A DNA stretch of 64,000 nucleotides from Intestinicryptomonas porci. Lineage in GTDB: Bacteria > Verrucomicrobiota > Verrucomicrobiia > Opitutales > Intestinicryptomonadaceae. The stretch's first letter is position 1. The number at the start of each line of letters is the position of its first letter. This document shows positions 52,180 through 61,304 of the stretch, one piece after another. The notes beneath the pieces were generated by a model, which saw only the letters and a program-made list of their open reading frames with translations, did not search any database and was not told the DNA's origin. Location: NCBI RefSeq assembly GCF_033971905.1, contig NZ_JALBUT010000002.1, positions 124,001-188,000 on the forward strand, in the 5' to 3' direction. Both the position numbers and the translations under genes were made by a program.

Positions 52180-53035
52180 TTTTCTTTTCCCTTAATAAAA
52201 TTCTGGTTGAAATGTTGATTGCGAGAATTGCGAGTATTATGATAAGCGATGCTCCCCATGCGGATTTGTGCATTTCTTCAAACGGCGAATTTGTTGCGTA
52301 TTCCGCTATGAGAACGGGCATGTTTGCTGTTGGCTTTGTGAAGAAATTTTGGATTGCTCCGTCGCAAAATAGCGCGGTGAATAAAAGCGGGGCAGTCTCG
52401 CCTCCGACTCTTGCGATTGCAAGCAGTATCCCCGTTATAAGCCCGTTTTTCGCGGAGCGGCAGACAATGCAAAGTGTAGAGCGCGCCTTGGTCATGCCGA
52501 GCGCAAGCGAAGCTTCCCTCAGATGGTTCGGCACCATTGCCATCATGTCTTCGGTGGTGCGCATTATTATGGGGAACATAATAATAGCAAGCGCAATTCC
52601 GCCCGCAAGCCCCGAAAAATTCCCGCTTGGAACCACTACCGTCATGTAAACGAAAAGCCCGACCAAAATCGACGGAACGCCCATCATTACGTTTGCCCCG
52701 AAGCGTATTATGTCGGCATGCTTTTTGTTCTTTCCGAACTCCGAAAGATATATGCCTGCAAGCATCGCGGGCGCAATGGATATTGCCGCCGCCGCCAATG
52801 TTATCAAAATCGTGCCTATGATTGCGTTTGAAATTCCCGCGTCGGGTATGCCGTAAGGCTTTGAGGGGTTTGTCAGGAAATCCCATGAAATTGCGCCCGC
52901 TCCGTTTTTCACTATTTCAAACAAAATCCAACCTATGAGAAACAGCGAGGCGGCGATTGCGAAAAATGAAAAAATTGAAAAAAGCCCGTTTTTGAGTTTT
53001 CTGAAAAACAAGCTTTTGTATTTTAAGTCTTGCAT
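52169..53035 (-). CDS. pstA: Phosphate ABC transporter permease PstA
   Basis: 288 residues from ATG 53035, just after the pstC stop (53039-53037); an in-frame ATG at 53053 would add six residues and overlap pstC. About six membrane helices, with GGIALAIIMFPIIMRTTEDMM and LREASLALGMTKARS forming the EAA loop, and ARVGGETAPLLFTA, typical of PstA. Neither start has a strong ribosome-binding site. Confidence 0.93.
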   Translation of the reverse strand: MQDLKYKSLFFRKLKNGLFSIFSFFAIAASLFLIGWILFEIVKNGAGAISWDFLTNPSKPYGIPDAGISNAIIGTILITLAAAAISIAPAMLAGIYLSEFGKNKKHADIIRFGANVMMGVPSILVGLFVYMTVVVPSGNFSGLAGGIALAIIMFPIIMRTTEDMMAMVPNHLREASLALGMTKARSTLCIVCRSAKNGLITGILLAIARVGGETAPLLFTALFCDGAIQNFFTKPTANMPVLIAEYATNSPFEEMHKSAWGASLIIILAILAINISTRILLREKKNGH

Positions 53036-53036
53036 C

Positions 53037-53945
53037 TTAATTTGAGTTTGCATCTGTTTTATGTAGATAGTACTGCGAAACCGCCTGTATGAAAAGCGAC
53101 ATCGCAAGCAGTATTAGCCCGAGGGCAAACAGCGCGCTTTTGTGCAGCCCGTCGGCCTCCGCAAAATTGTTCGCGATTGTGGAGGCTATTGTCGTTCCGC
53201 TTCCCATGAGGGAAGAGGGCGCGCCCATGAAGTTTCCGATAACGAACAAAACCGCCATCGTTTCTCCGAGCGCGCGCCCGAGCCCTATGAAAATTCCGCC
53301 GAGAATGCCCCTTTTGCCGTATTTTACGATTATGTCTTTTGCCGCCTCAAACCGCGTGCATCCGATGCCGAATGCGGATTCCCTTAGCATGGGGGGCGTC
53401 ATCTTGAAAACGTCCCTCATTACGGCGCAGATGTACGGCAGTACCATGACCGCCAAAATAAGCCCCGCCGTGAGAAATCCGAAGCCGTTGCCTTGTGTTC
53501 CGAAAAACGGAATTTTTCCGAAATGCAATGTCTCAATCAAAAACGGCTGGACGATGTTTTGCATTACGGGGCAGATTACAAAAAGCCCCCACATGCCGTA
53601 AATTACGCTCGGTATTGAGGCGAGCAGGTCTATTGCGTGCGCGAGGGGTTTTGCAATTATTTCGGGGGCGTCGGCGATGAAAAGCGCGAGCGCGAATGCG
53701 AGGGGAAGTGCGACGGAAAGAGCGATGAGCGTGGTTATCAGAGTTCCCAAAATGGCGTTTAGCGCGCCAAACTCCTCCGTGACGGGGTTCCATTTCCCCG
53801 ATACGATGAAGTCAAGCCCGAACTCTTTCCATGCTTCAGAAGAAGACAGCGCAAGCTGTACGAAGAACGCGCTTATGAAAATCAGCACCGCAAATGCGCA
53901 CAGCCTGCATGTCTTTTTGAAAATGAAATCCGCCGATATTTTCAT
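53037..53945 (-). CDS. pstC: Phosphate ABC transporter permease PstC
   Basis: 302 residues with about six membrane helices. Family features: LASIPSVIYGMWGLF in the central loop, MLRESAFGIGCTRFEAAKDIIV as the EAA loop, and GRALGETMAVLFVIGN. Pairs with PstA to form the channel. Starts 2 nt after pstS. Confidence 0.94.
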   Translation of the reverse strand: MKISADFIFKKTCRLCAFAVLIFISAFFVQLALSSSEAWKEFGLDFIVSGKWNPVTEEFGALNAILGTLITTLIALSVALPLAFALALFIADAPEIIAKPLAHAIDLLASIPSVIYGMWGLFVICPVMQNIVQPFLIETLHFGKIPFFGTQGNGFGFLTAGLILAVMVLPYICAVMRDVFKMTPPMLRESAFGIGCTRFEAAKDIIVKYGKRGILGGIFIGLGRALGETMAVLFVIGNFMGAPSSLMGSGTTIASTIANNFAEADGLHKSALFALGLILLAMSLFIQAVSQYYLHKTDANSN

Positions 53946-53947
53946 TT

Positions 53948-54955
53948 TTATTTGAAAATTTCGTCTCTTATAAGCTTTACGACGCTTTCGGGAATGGGAA
54001 CATAGCCCAGTTTTTCAGCGTTGATTTTTCCCGAATTGAAGCACCAGTTGAAATACTTGAACATTTCAGATTTCTTTTCCGCGCCGCAGTTTTCGGGGAA
54101 GAGTATGTATGTCACTCCCATTATCGGGTACGAATTTTCGCCGCCCTGGTTTGTAAGCACCATGTAAAAGCCCTTTGCGTCCGCCCAGTTTGCGGATTCC
54201 ACCGCCGCGGAAAAGGTCTTTAAGTTCGGCTCGACGAATTTGCCTTCCGCGTTTTCGAGCGTGGCGCAGGCGAGTTTTGCTTCAAGCGCGTAAGTATATT
54301 CGGTATAGCCTATGGAGCCTGAAATCTTCTTTACGTTGTTGCATACGCCCGGGTTTTTTTGCCCGCCGATGCCCGCAGGCCACTTTACGGAGCTGCCTTC
54401 GCCAATGTTTTCCTTCCAGTCTTTTGAAATCTTTGAAAGGTAGTTCGTGAATATGAAGGTAGTCCCGCTCGAATCCGAACGGTGCACGACGGTTATCGGC
54501 AAGTCGGGAAGCTTGAGGCTTGGGTTAAGTTTCGCTATTTCTGCGTCGTTCCAATTTTTTATTTCTCCAAGAAAAATTCGCGAGAGGGTTTTGCGGTCGA
54601 GTTTGAGCTCACCGCTTTTTACGTTTGGAATGTTTGTAATTACAACAACGCCGCCCGTCAGCATCGGGAATTGCTTGATGGCAAATTCTTTCTGGCTTTC
54701 GAGCGTGAGCGGATTGTCGGAACCCGCGAAGTCTATTGTGCCGGACTTCAACTGGTTTAATCCCGCGCCCGAGCCGATGCTTTGGTAATTTATTTTTGCG
54801 GCGTTCTGGCTGTGGGTGTAGAGGTAGCTCCACATCTGGTAAACAGGGGCGGGGAAAGATGCCCCCGCTCCGTTAATCATCATTTCGTCGGCTTTTGCGG
54901 CTCCAAGCGCAAGTGCCGAAATTAAAATATTTGCGAGTAATTTTTTAACTTTCAT
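53948..54955 (-). CDS. pstS: Periplasmic phosphate-binding protein
   Basis: 335 residues. Sec signal peptide (cleavage near AKA|DEM), then NGAGASFPAPVYQMW, the phosphate-binding loop SIGSGAGLNQLKSGTIDFAGSD, and HRSDSSGTTFIF, all diagnostic of PstS. First gene of the pstSCAB-phoU-phoBR run. A candidate Pho box lies 51-67 bp upstream (55006-55022), in the gap between this gene and the porin's 3' end. Confidence 0.97.
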   Translation of the reverse strand: MKVKKLLANILISALALGAAKADEMMINGAGASFPAPVYQMWSYLYTHSQNAAKINYQSIGSGAGLNQLKSGTIDFAGSDNPLTLESQKEFAIKQFPMLTGGVVVITNIPNVKSGELKLDRKTLSRIFLGEIKNWNDAEIAKLNPSLKLPDLPITVVHRSDSSGTTFIFTNYLSKISKDWKENIGEGSSVKWPAGIGGQKNPGVCNNVKKISGSIGYTEYTYALEAKLACATLENAEGKFVEPNLKTFSAAVESANWADAKGFYMVLTNQGGENSYPIMGVTYILFPENCGAEKKSEMFKYFNWCFNSGKINAEKLGYVPIPESVVKLIRDEIFK

Positions 54956-55005
54956 ATTTTGTCCTTCTATTTTTGCGCATTATTGTTTTTTGCGTATGAG
55001 GATAT

Positions 55006-55022
55006 TGTTAGTTTTTTGTTAA
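55006..55022 (-). promoter_or_regulatory. Candidate Pho box upstream of pstS
   Basis: On the minus strand TTAACA (55022-55017), five A, CTAACA (55011-55006): two half-sites 11 bp apart. Seven bases later stands CATACG (54998-54993), a weak -10. The layout matches the site before the porin gene. Confidence 0.6.
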
Positions 55023-55028
55023 TATCGC

Positions 55029-56348
55029 TTAGAAGAGAATTTGCAGCTGTGTGCGGAAGGCGTTTACGTCCGCGCTCTTGGACGCGAAGCTTTCATTTGA
55101 CGGAGAGCCTGAAAATCTTGCGTATTCATAGCCCGCTTGAAGCTTGACGCTGTTGCCATCGATGTACCAGTTTATGCCGGCAAATATGCTGTTTGCATTT
55201 TTATAGTAGTCGGAACCGCCCGAGCTTACGTTTGCCGCCGAATTTATGGTGTCTGAAATCTTTGCGCCGTGCCCGTCGGTAAAGAGCCCCGAATATCTTA
55301 CTGTTGGAGCTATTTGTCCGATAAATCCGCAGTCGAATTTATATTCCGCGCCGACATTTACGCCTTGCGGAGTCGCGTCTTGGAAATTTCCCGCCGCGTC
55401 TTTTTTGCCGTATTGAATGTTAGCCATCATGTATTCGCCCCAGAGGGTGAAGTTGTCGAGCGTGATTTTGAAATAGGGATTTGCGCCCACGATATAGCCG
55501 TTGTCGGAATAGACGTCGGTTGTTATGTTTGCGCCCATTCCGTAGCCCGCGTTTAATCCTATTTCGTATTTAAGCTTGCCAATCGAGGTATCGGCATCGT
55601 TTTTATAGTTGACGCTTGCCCAGAGGTTTACCGTGTTGTCAGTTCCGCTGTTGTTGGGCTTTATGGCATAGTTTTGCGGATTTGTGACGGCAAACGAATA
55701 CGAGAGCCCTTTTACGGCGTCGGCTTTGCCGTCCCAGAAAACTCCCGTGTAGCGGTTGCCGAAGCCGATGTTGCCTTTTGTTCCCGAACTCTGTCCTTCG
55801 ACGAAGTAGCGCGTTGCGGGGGAACGTTCAATGGATAGGAGCTTGGACGATGAGGTGTTTTCCTCAAATACGAAGTTTACCTTCCTATATCCGACGTCGA
55901 GTTTTCCGTTTAAAAATTCCCAGTCGATTTTTTTTGATATTGTTACGCTGTCGAGATAGTTTGCGCCGTTATTGGTTGTTTTTGCCAAATCCAAGACGAG
56001 ATTTCCCGACCATCCGTTTGCAAGCTCTGCCGCCATTCCCAGATACATACGGCGCATTCTGAAACCGCTTTTGGTGCTTGTATCTTTGTAGAAGGGATCG
56101 TCTGCTTCGGACTTTATCCACATGAACTGCTCATGTATTCTGCCCGAGAATGTGAGCTTTACGGTTTCCTTCTCCTTCGCTTTGACTTGTATGGAGGAGC
56201 TTTTCAGGATTTTTCCGGCTTCGTCTTGCGTGATGATTCCCTTTGAAACCAGAATGTCCAATGTTGCTTTGTCTTGCGCGTTAGCAAAATTTGACGCGCC
56301 GAAAACAAATGCGGTTAGTATCAATTTTACAATATTACTCTTTTTCAT
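55029..56348 (-). CDS. Phosphate-selective porin, OprP/OprO-like
   Basis: 439 residues. Signal peptide (cleavage near ANA|QDK), a short helical segment (LDILVSKGIITQDEAGKIL), then a beta-barrel of amphipathic strands ending in Phe (LQILF), the usual outer-membrane targeting end. Resembles the OprP/OprO family, which forms trimeric anion channels for phosphate or polyphosphate. Location directly upstream of pstS, with its own Pho-type promoter, supports a role in phosphate entry across the outer membrane. Anion selectivity is inferred. Confidence 0.85.
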   Translation of the reverse strand: MKKSNIVKLILTAFVFGASNFANAQDKATLDILVSKGIITQDEAGKILKSSSIQVKAKEKETVKLTFSGRIHEQFMWIKSEADDPFYKDTSTKSGFRMRRMYLGMAAELANGWSGNLVLDLAKTTNNGANYLDSVTISKKIDWEFLNGKLDVGYRKVNFVFEENTSSSKLLSIERSPATRYFVEGQSSGTKGNIGFGNRYTGVFWDGKADAVKGLSYSFAVTNPQNYAIKPNNSGTDNTVNLWASVNYKNDADTSIGKLKYEIGLNAGYGMGANITTDVYSDNGYIVGANPYFKITLDNFTLWGEYMMANIQYGKKDAAGNFQDATPQGVNVGAEYKFDCGFIGQIAPTVRYSGLFTDGHGAKISDTINSAANVSSGGSDYYKNANSIFAGINWYIDGNSVKLQAGYEYARFSGSPSNESFASKSADVNAFRTQLQILF

Positions 56349-56420
56349 TGTTTATTCAAATTTCTCCGAAAACATTTCGGCTGAAATTTGAGGGCAATGA
56401 TAAGTCCGCTGTATTTAAAT

Positions 56421-56450
56421 ATTATAAGGCAAATGTGAATTTTTCGTTAA
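56421..56450 (-). promoter_or_regulatory. Candidate Pho box and -10 of the porin gene
   Basis: On the minus strand TTAACG (56450-56445), five bases AAAAA, TTCACA (56439-56434), seven bases, then a perfect TATAAT (56426-56421). There is no separate -35, as expected for an activator-dependent promoter. Transcription would start about 65 nt before ATG 56348. Confidence 0.6.
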
Positions 56451-56463
56451 GTGGTGCGGATTT

Positions 56464-57753
56464 TCAAAAAGCGGCTTCCGCATCTTTCTTTAATTCCGTC
56501 TTTTTGGCGAGTATTTTGTCTATTCTCGCTCCGTCCATATCGACGATTTCAAACACAAAATTTTTCCATTTCAGCTTTTCTCCCGTTTTGGGAATTCTGC
56601 CAAGTTGCGCCAAAATCAAGCCTCCCACCGTATTATACTGGTCGCGCGGCTTTTCGTCGAGGTTGAAGAAAATTGAAAAATCGTAAAAAGAATACTGCCC
56701 GTCAACCAAGTAGGAATTGTCGTCCCTTTGCACTATTTCAGGTTCTTCCCCAAGCTCGGGCATATTGCCCAAAAGGGCGTCTATTATGTCGTTTAAAGTC
56801 GCAATGCCAAGCGTAACGCCGAATTCGTTGCATACTATGCCGTATTTCTGGCGTTTTGCACGCAACTCTTCGAGAGCATGGTACACTTTTGTGTTTTCGT
56901 GGAAATATACCGCGGGGCAGATTTTGTCTTTTAAGTTGAATGACGGGTTTTCAATTTCGCCGAATAAATCTTCAAGGTACAAGACTCCCAAAATATCGTC
57001 CAAAGAGCCGTTTGCGACGGGATAGACCGCGTGCGGAAATTTTGAGACGATATTCTTTATGTCGGCGGCAGTTGCGTCCGCCTCAATCCGCACGATTTCG
57101 TTGCGCGGCGTCATTATTGAAGAGACGAACCTGTCTCCGAGCGAAAACACGCGGTTTAGAATGTTGCGCTCTATCTTTTGGATTTCCCCGTTTTCCGTCC
57201 CTTCTTCAACCATCATTTTGATTTCTTCTTCGGTCACTTTGTTTCGCGCCGAATCCACGCCGAGAATTTTGCATATTGCGCCGCTTGACTTGCTTAAAAC
57301 GAATACGAATGGCGACATCGCTTTCGAGAGGGCGGACATTGGAACTGCGGCGATTTTTGCGATTTTTTCGGGGTAGGCAAGCCCAAGCCTTTTGGGCACA
57401 AGCTCGCCTATGACGAGCGTAAAAAATGTCGCGCCAACGACTATCGCCGCTTTTGCGGCAAACAGGGCGTATTCGTCGGGGATAGGCGTTTTTGACAGAA
57501 TTTTGGCGAATTTTTCGCCGAGCGCGTCTCCCGAATATATGCCCGTCAAAATTCCAATCAGCGTTATGCCTATTTGGACGGTGGAGAAAAATTTGTCGGG
57601 ATTTTTCGCAAGATTCAGGGCTTGCGCGCTTCTTTTGCCTCCTTTTTTGGCTTCGTTTGAAAGCTTTGATTTTGATGCGGCGACTATTGCGATTTCCGAC
57701 ATCGCAAATATTCCGTTTGAAAGTATTAAAATTAAAATAATCGCAAAATCCAT
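56464..57753 (-). CDS. CorC/HlyC-family (CNNM-type) membrane protein
   Basis: 429 residues. N-terminal CNNM (DUF21) domain with about four helices (residues 1-180), two CBS domains (about 200-320, including DDILGVLYLEDLF), and a C-terminal CorC_HlyC domain (about 340-425). Bacterial relatives such as CorB are Mg2+ exporters; others are annotated haemolysin without evidence. A Mg2+/Co2+ transport role is the best guess. 3 nt after the antiporter gene, so cotranscribed with it. Confidence 0.88.
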   Translation of the reverse strand: MDFAIILILILSNGIFAMSEIAIVAASKSKLSNEAKKGGKRSAQALNLAKNPDKFFSTVQIGITLIGILTGIYSGDALGEKFAKILSKTPIPDEYALFAAKAAIVVGATFFTLVIGELVPKRLGLAYPEKIAKIAAVPMSALSKAMSPFVFVLSKSSGAICKILGVDSARNKVTEEEIKMMVEEGTENGEIQKIERNILNRVFSLGDRFVSSIMTPRNEIVRIEADATAADIKNIVSKFPHAVYPVANGSLDDILGVLYLEDLFGEIENPSFNLKDKICPAVYFHENTKVYHALEELRAKRQKYGIVCNEFGVTLGIATLNDIIDALLGNMPELGEEPEIVQRDDNSYLVDGQYSFYDFSIFFNLDEKPRDQYNTVGGLILAQLGRIPKTGEKLKWKNFVFEIVDMDGARIDKILAKKTELKKDAEAAF

Positions 57754-57756
57754 CTG

Positions 57757-59271
57757 CTAATTTATCTTAAAGCTTTCGATGCCGAATTTCTTGTAGAGCT
57801 TTTCAAGCTCTTCGGCGTTGTCGGAGATTACGAGGACCTTGTCTCCCGCGCATAATTCCGTGTTGCCCTGCGGGACGAAATACGCGCCGTTTCTTTTGAC
57901 CAATACAGCCAAAGTGTTTTCGGGCATGCTCATGTCCATCAGCCTCTTGCCGTTTTCAAGCATTTTTTCGGATACCACAATTTCCGACATAGTTGATTTT
58001 ATGTCTTCTGAAAGCGCCACGCCGAATTCGTCCGATGAAATTTCGTTCGGCTTTATGAGATTTAGGACTTTTGCGGCAAATCCGACAGTCGTTCCCTGAA
58101 TCAAAAGGGATATGATTGTTATGAAAAATACAACGTTAAATATGAGGTTTGCCTTTTCGAGATTTGCGAGCATCGGGTATGTCGCGAAAATAATCGGAAC
58201 CGCGCCTTTTAACCCGACCCAGCTTATGTAGTATTTTTGCGGCCTTCCGATTGAAAAGGGCAGAAGACAGAACAAAACGCTTAACGGGCGTCCGAAAAGT
58301 ATCATGAAAGCCCCGATTGCAAGCCCGAACACCGCTATCGGCAGAAGTTCGCTCGGGCTTACCAAGAGCCCCAAGGTGAGGAACATCGCAATCTGCCAAA
58401 GCCATGCAAAGCTTTCAAAAAACGAGGTAATGGCTTTTTTATGCGAAAATTTGTTGTTTCCCACGACCAAGCCCGCTATGTAAACCGCCAAATATCCGTT
58501 GCCGTCGAGAGTGTCGGTAATCGTGAAGGTGAATAAAATGAGCGCGAGAAGCAAAATCGAATAAAGAGACTGGTTTGCGACGTTTATTTTGTTTAGCGCG
58601 TACAGCGTGGCTCTTCCCAAAACCCATCCAAGCGTGGCGCCGACCGACATTTGTATTATGAAATCGATTGCGGATTTTTCCCAGTTAAAGCTCTCTGATG
58701 TGATGACCTGTATAAGAAGAATTGTCAACATGTACGCCATAGGGTCGTTGCTTCCGCTTTCAAGTTCCAAAGTGGAGCGCAGTTTGCGGTCGATGTTAAG
58801 CCCTTTCGAGCGCAAAAGCGAGAATACCGACGCGGAGTCGGTGGAAGACATTACGGAGGCAAGAAGCAGAGATTCGGGAATGGAAAGCTCGAAGTCCCCG
58901 CCGATTAAGCGGGAGAGCGCGTATATGAATCCGCCCGTGATTATCGCCGTTAAAAGCACCCCCAAAGTCGCCAAAATCACGCCTTCTTTCCATACGGGCT
59001 TTATGTCTTCATACTTCGTGTCCATGCCGCCCGAAAACAGTATGATGCTGAGGGCAATCACTCCTATGAATTGGGCGATTGCAGGATTTTGGAACTTGAC
59101 GCCTATGCCGTCCACGCCGCATGCCATTCCCACTCCGAGGAAGAGCAGAAGGACGGGGACGCCCCATTTATAGCCGAATTTCCCCGCTATGACGCTCAGA
59201 AAAAGCAGGGTCGAGCCTATCAATAAGATATTTTCCGGTGTGATTGAAATTTGTAGGGCGGATAAAAACAT
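57757..59271 (-). CDS. K+/H+ antiporter, NhaP2/CvrA-like (CPA1)
   Basis: 504 residues. About twelve membrane helices of the Na+/H+ exchanger fold with SSTDSASVFSLLR and LELESGSNDPMAYML, which carries the conserved Asn-Asp ion site. The C-terminal part contains a TrkA_C-type regulatory domain (about 400-500, with NTELCAGDKVLVISD). NhaP2/CvrA exports K+ for protons, helping with osmotic shock. Ion choice is from family. Between queA (75-nt gap) and the CorC-like gene. Confidence 0.9.
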   Translation of the reverse strand: MFLSALQISITPENILLIGSTLLFLSVIAGKFGYKWGVPVLLLFLGVGMACGVDGIGVKFQNPAIAQFIGVIALSIILFSGGMDTKYEDIKPVWKEGVILATLGVLLTAIITGGFIYALSRLIGGDFELSIPESLLLASVMSSTDSASVFSLLRSKGLNIDRKLRSTLELESGSNDPMAYMLTILLIQVITSESFNWEKSAIDFIIQMSVGATLGWVLGRATLYALNKINVANQSLYSILLLALILFTFTITDTLDGNGYLAVYIAGLVVGNNKFSHKKAITSFFESFAWLWQIAMFLTLGLLVSPSELLPIAVFGLAIGAFMILFGRPLSVLFCLLPFSIGRPQKYYISWVGLKGAVPIIFATYPMLANLEKANLIFNVVFFITIISLLIQGTTVGFAAKVLNLIKPNEISSDEFGVALSEDIKSTMSEIVVSEKMLENGKRLMDMSMPENTLAVLVKRNGAYFVPQGNTELCAGDKVLVISDNAEELEKLYKKFGIESFKIN

Positions 59272-59346
59272 GGTTTTAAGTATTTTTTTTCGGCAGATTT
59301 TAGAAAATATTTAAGGATATGTCGATTTTGCAAAAGGCGGAATTTC

Positions 59347-60423
59347 TCAAAGAATAAGCATTGCGTCTCCGTATGAGAAAAATCTGTAATCGTTTTCAAT
59401 GGCGATTTTGTATATTTCTTTGAGCTTTTCAATTCCGCCAAGCTTTCCGGGCGTCAGAAACGCGCCGACAAGGCACATTAAAGTTGAGCGCGGCAGGTGG
59501 AAGTTCGTTATGAGGGCGTCTGCGGAAATTATTTCTTGCGGCGGATAGACGAAAAGCGAAGCATCGCCAAAGTAGGGTTTATCCAAATCAACTTGCGGAT
59601 TTTTTCTGCAAAAGTCCTCGCTTGCGCGCAGCGACGTTGTGCCTACCATAAGCGTTTTAAAGTCTTTTCTGCCTTTCAAAACGCGCAGGGTTTCGGGGGG
59701 AATTTCATAAATTTCGGAGTGCATTTTATGGTCTTCGACTCTTTCGCTTTTTATGGGTTGGAAAGTTCCAAGCCCGACATGCAATGTTATGTCGTAAAAA
59801 GTGTTTCCGCTTTTTTCAAGGCGCGAGCATAATTCGGGGGTAAAGTGAAGTCCCGCAGTCGGAGCCGCCGCCGCGACGCGCCTTGAAGGGTCGGCATAGA
59901 CAGTTTCGTAGCGTTCGTTGTCGAATTTCCTGTCGTAGTCCGGCGCGCGCTGGTCGCGCTCTATGTAAGGGGGGAGGGGAACTGCGCCTATGTTTTCGCA
60001 CAGTTCGACGACGTTTGAAAACTTGTTTTCGACAAATTCCACCATTGCCTGCCCGTCATTGAATTTTTCGAGAACTTTTGCCTTGAATATTCCATCTATA
60101 AAAAAGCTTGCCCCGACGGGCAATTTCTTGCCCGGGCGCAGCATCGCTTGCCATATGTTGTTTTCTACGGGGGAAAGAAGCAGGCACTCAACAAAGCCGC
60201 CGCTTTTTCTGGTTGCGAAAATTCTCGCTTTCAGCACGGCGGCATTGTTGCGCACAAATGAAAATGAATGCGGCAAAATTTCGCCGAGTTCGGAAAATCG
60301 GCGATGTTCGATTTCTCCCGTTTCGCGCCTGAAAACAAGCAGTTTTGAATTATCGCGCTTTTGCGCGGGCAGTTGGGCTATTCGCTCTTTGGGAAGATTG
60401 TAATCGAGTATAGAAGCGTCCAT
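59347..60423 (-). CDS. queA: tRNA preQ1 ribosyltransferase-isomerase (QueA)
   Basis: Moves the ribosyl part of SAM onto preQ1 in tRNA to make epoxyqueuosine. 358 residues. LDYNLPKERIAQLPAQKRD at the start, APTAGLHFTPEL near 186-197, LHVGLGTFQPIK, and NFHLPRSTLMCLVGAF at the end are all QueA hallmarks. The next step, QueH, is encoded 23 kb away on the same strand. Preceded by a terminator, so it starts its own unit, probably continuing into the antiporter. Confidence 0.96.
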   Translation of the reverse strand: MDASILDYNLPKERIAQLPAQKRDNSKLLVFRRETGEIEHRRFSELGEILPHSFSFVRNNAAVLKARIFATRKSGGFVECLLLSPVENNIWQAMLRPGKKLPVGASFFIDGIFKAKVLEKFNDGQAMVEFVENKFSNVVELCENIGAVPLPPYIERDQRAPDYDRKFDNERYETVYADPSRRVAAAAPTAGLHFTPELCSRLEKSGNTFYDITLHVGLGTFQPIKSERVEDHKMHSEIYEIPPETLRVLKGRKDFKTLMVGTTSLRASEDFCRKNPQVDLDKPYFGDASLFVYPPQEIISADALITNFHLPRSTLMCLVGAFLTPGKLGGIEKLKEIYKIAIENDYRFFSYGDAMLIL

Positions 60424-60451
60424 TTTTCAAAGTCAAAGCGCATAAATTTGC

Positions 60452-60483
60452 AAAAAAAACGCCCGAGGTCAATAGGCGTTTTT
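60452..60483 (-). terminator. Terminator after the secreted-protein pair
   Basis: On the minus strand AAAAACGCC/GGCGTTTTTTTT with an 11-nt loop and a strong T-run, 13 nt past the stop at 60496 and before queA. Confidence 0.85.
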
Positions 60484-60495
60484 CGGAGGGCGGTT

Positions 60496-61302
60496 TTAAT
60501 TTTTTTCTTGTTTTTTCAACGTCCGCTCCGCTTCAAGTTTTGCCAACTCTTCGGGGGTTAGCAGGAGCAGGAGCTTGGATTTTTCAATCTCAATCATGTA
60601 TTGCCCGCTTCCCATTTCGTACTTTTCCTTCATCGCGTCTTCGCTTTCTTTCAAGGCTTTCTCGTAAGAGGCGATTTTTTCGGATATTTTTGCAAGCTCG
60701 TTCACATCTGTCGAAGTTTCAAGCTGCTTGCGCAGGGAGGCAATTTCATTGCGCGTTTTCATGGAGTATTGCAGTGCGCGCTGAAATTCGTCGTTTGCCT
60801 TAAACCCTTCGACAGTGCTTTTGCGGTAAAAGTGCTTGCCGGATTTTGTGACGATTTCGAGGGGGTTGATTTTCGTGCCGTCCTTGAAGGTGTACGAAGA
60901 ATATTCCTCGGGGGAAATCGGAACGCATATGTTTGTCTTTAAGAACAATACGACATACTGGCGGTTGCTTGAAAAGTTGTATCCGCCCACCATCGTCTTG
61001 TCGTTTGCCTGAAATTCTCCGTCGATTTGTTTTAATTTCAATTCGAGGGATTTTTTTATCTGCGCGTCGGTTTCTTTTTTTATCTGCTCTTTAAGAGACT
61101 TCATCGTGGCGTCCGTCGCCTTCATTATTTGGACGTTGCGTTGGAACTCTTCGTACTTCGGGTAGGAATTGAAGTCGAAAACTATCATGTAGCTTTGCTG
61201 TCCCATTCTTACGATGTCGCCCACTGCGGGAGATGTTTCGCTTGCGTTTACGACCGCGCTTGCGGCGAAAATAGGCAGAAATTTGAATATGTTTATGTTC
61301 AT
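60496..61302 (-). CDS. Secreted helical protein, unknown function
   Basis: 268 residues, not recognised. Sec signal peptide (cleavage near VNA|SET). A beta-rich N-terminal part (VGDIVRMGQQSYMIVFDF) is followed by a coiled-coil-like Lys/Glu segment (about 60-95), a second globular part with SSNRQYVVLFLKTNICVPI, then a long helical region (about 175-265) ending in Lys/Glu-rich sequence. The ribosome-binding AAGGAAATAT overlaps the end of the preceding gene, so the two are coupled. Possibly an envelope scaffold. Confidence 0.65.
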   Translation of the reverse strand: MNINIFKFLPIFAASAVVNASETSPAVGDIVRMGQQSYMIVFDFNSYPKYEEFQRNVQIMKATDATMKSLKEQIKKETDAQIKKSLELKLKQIDGEFQANDKTMVGGYNFSSNRQYVVLFLKTNICVPISPEEYSSYTFKDGTKINPLEIVTKSGKHFYRKSTVEGFKANDEFQRALQYSMKTRNEIASLRKQLETSTDVNELAKISEKIASYEKALKESEDAMKEKYEMGSGQYMIEIEKSKLLLLLTPEELAKLEAERTLKKQEKN

Positions 61303-61304
61303 TT

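Noticed and set aside
60424..60451. preQ1 riboswitch before queA
   Set aside because: Short gap, no pseudoknot-like elements; the hairpin nearby is the terminator of the preceding gene. None is seen before queH either, which is internal to an operon.
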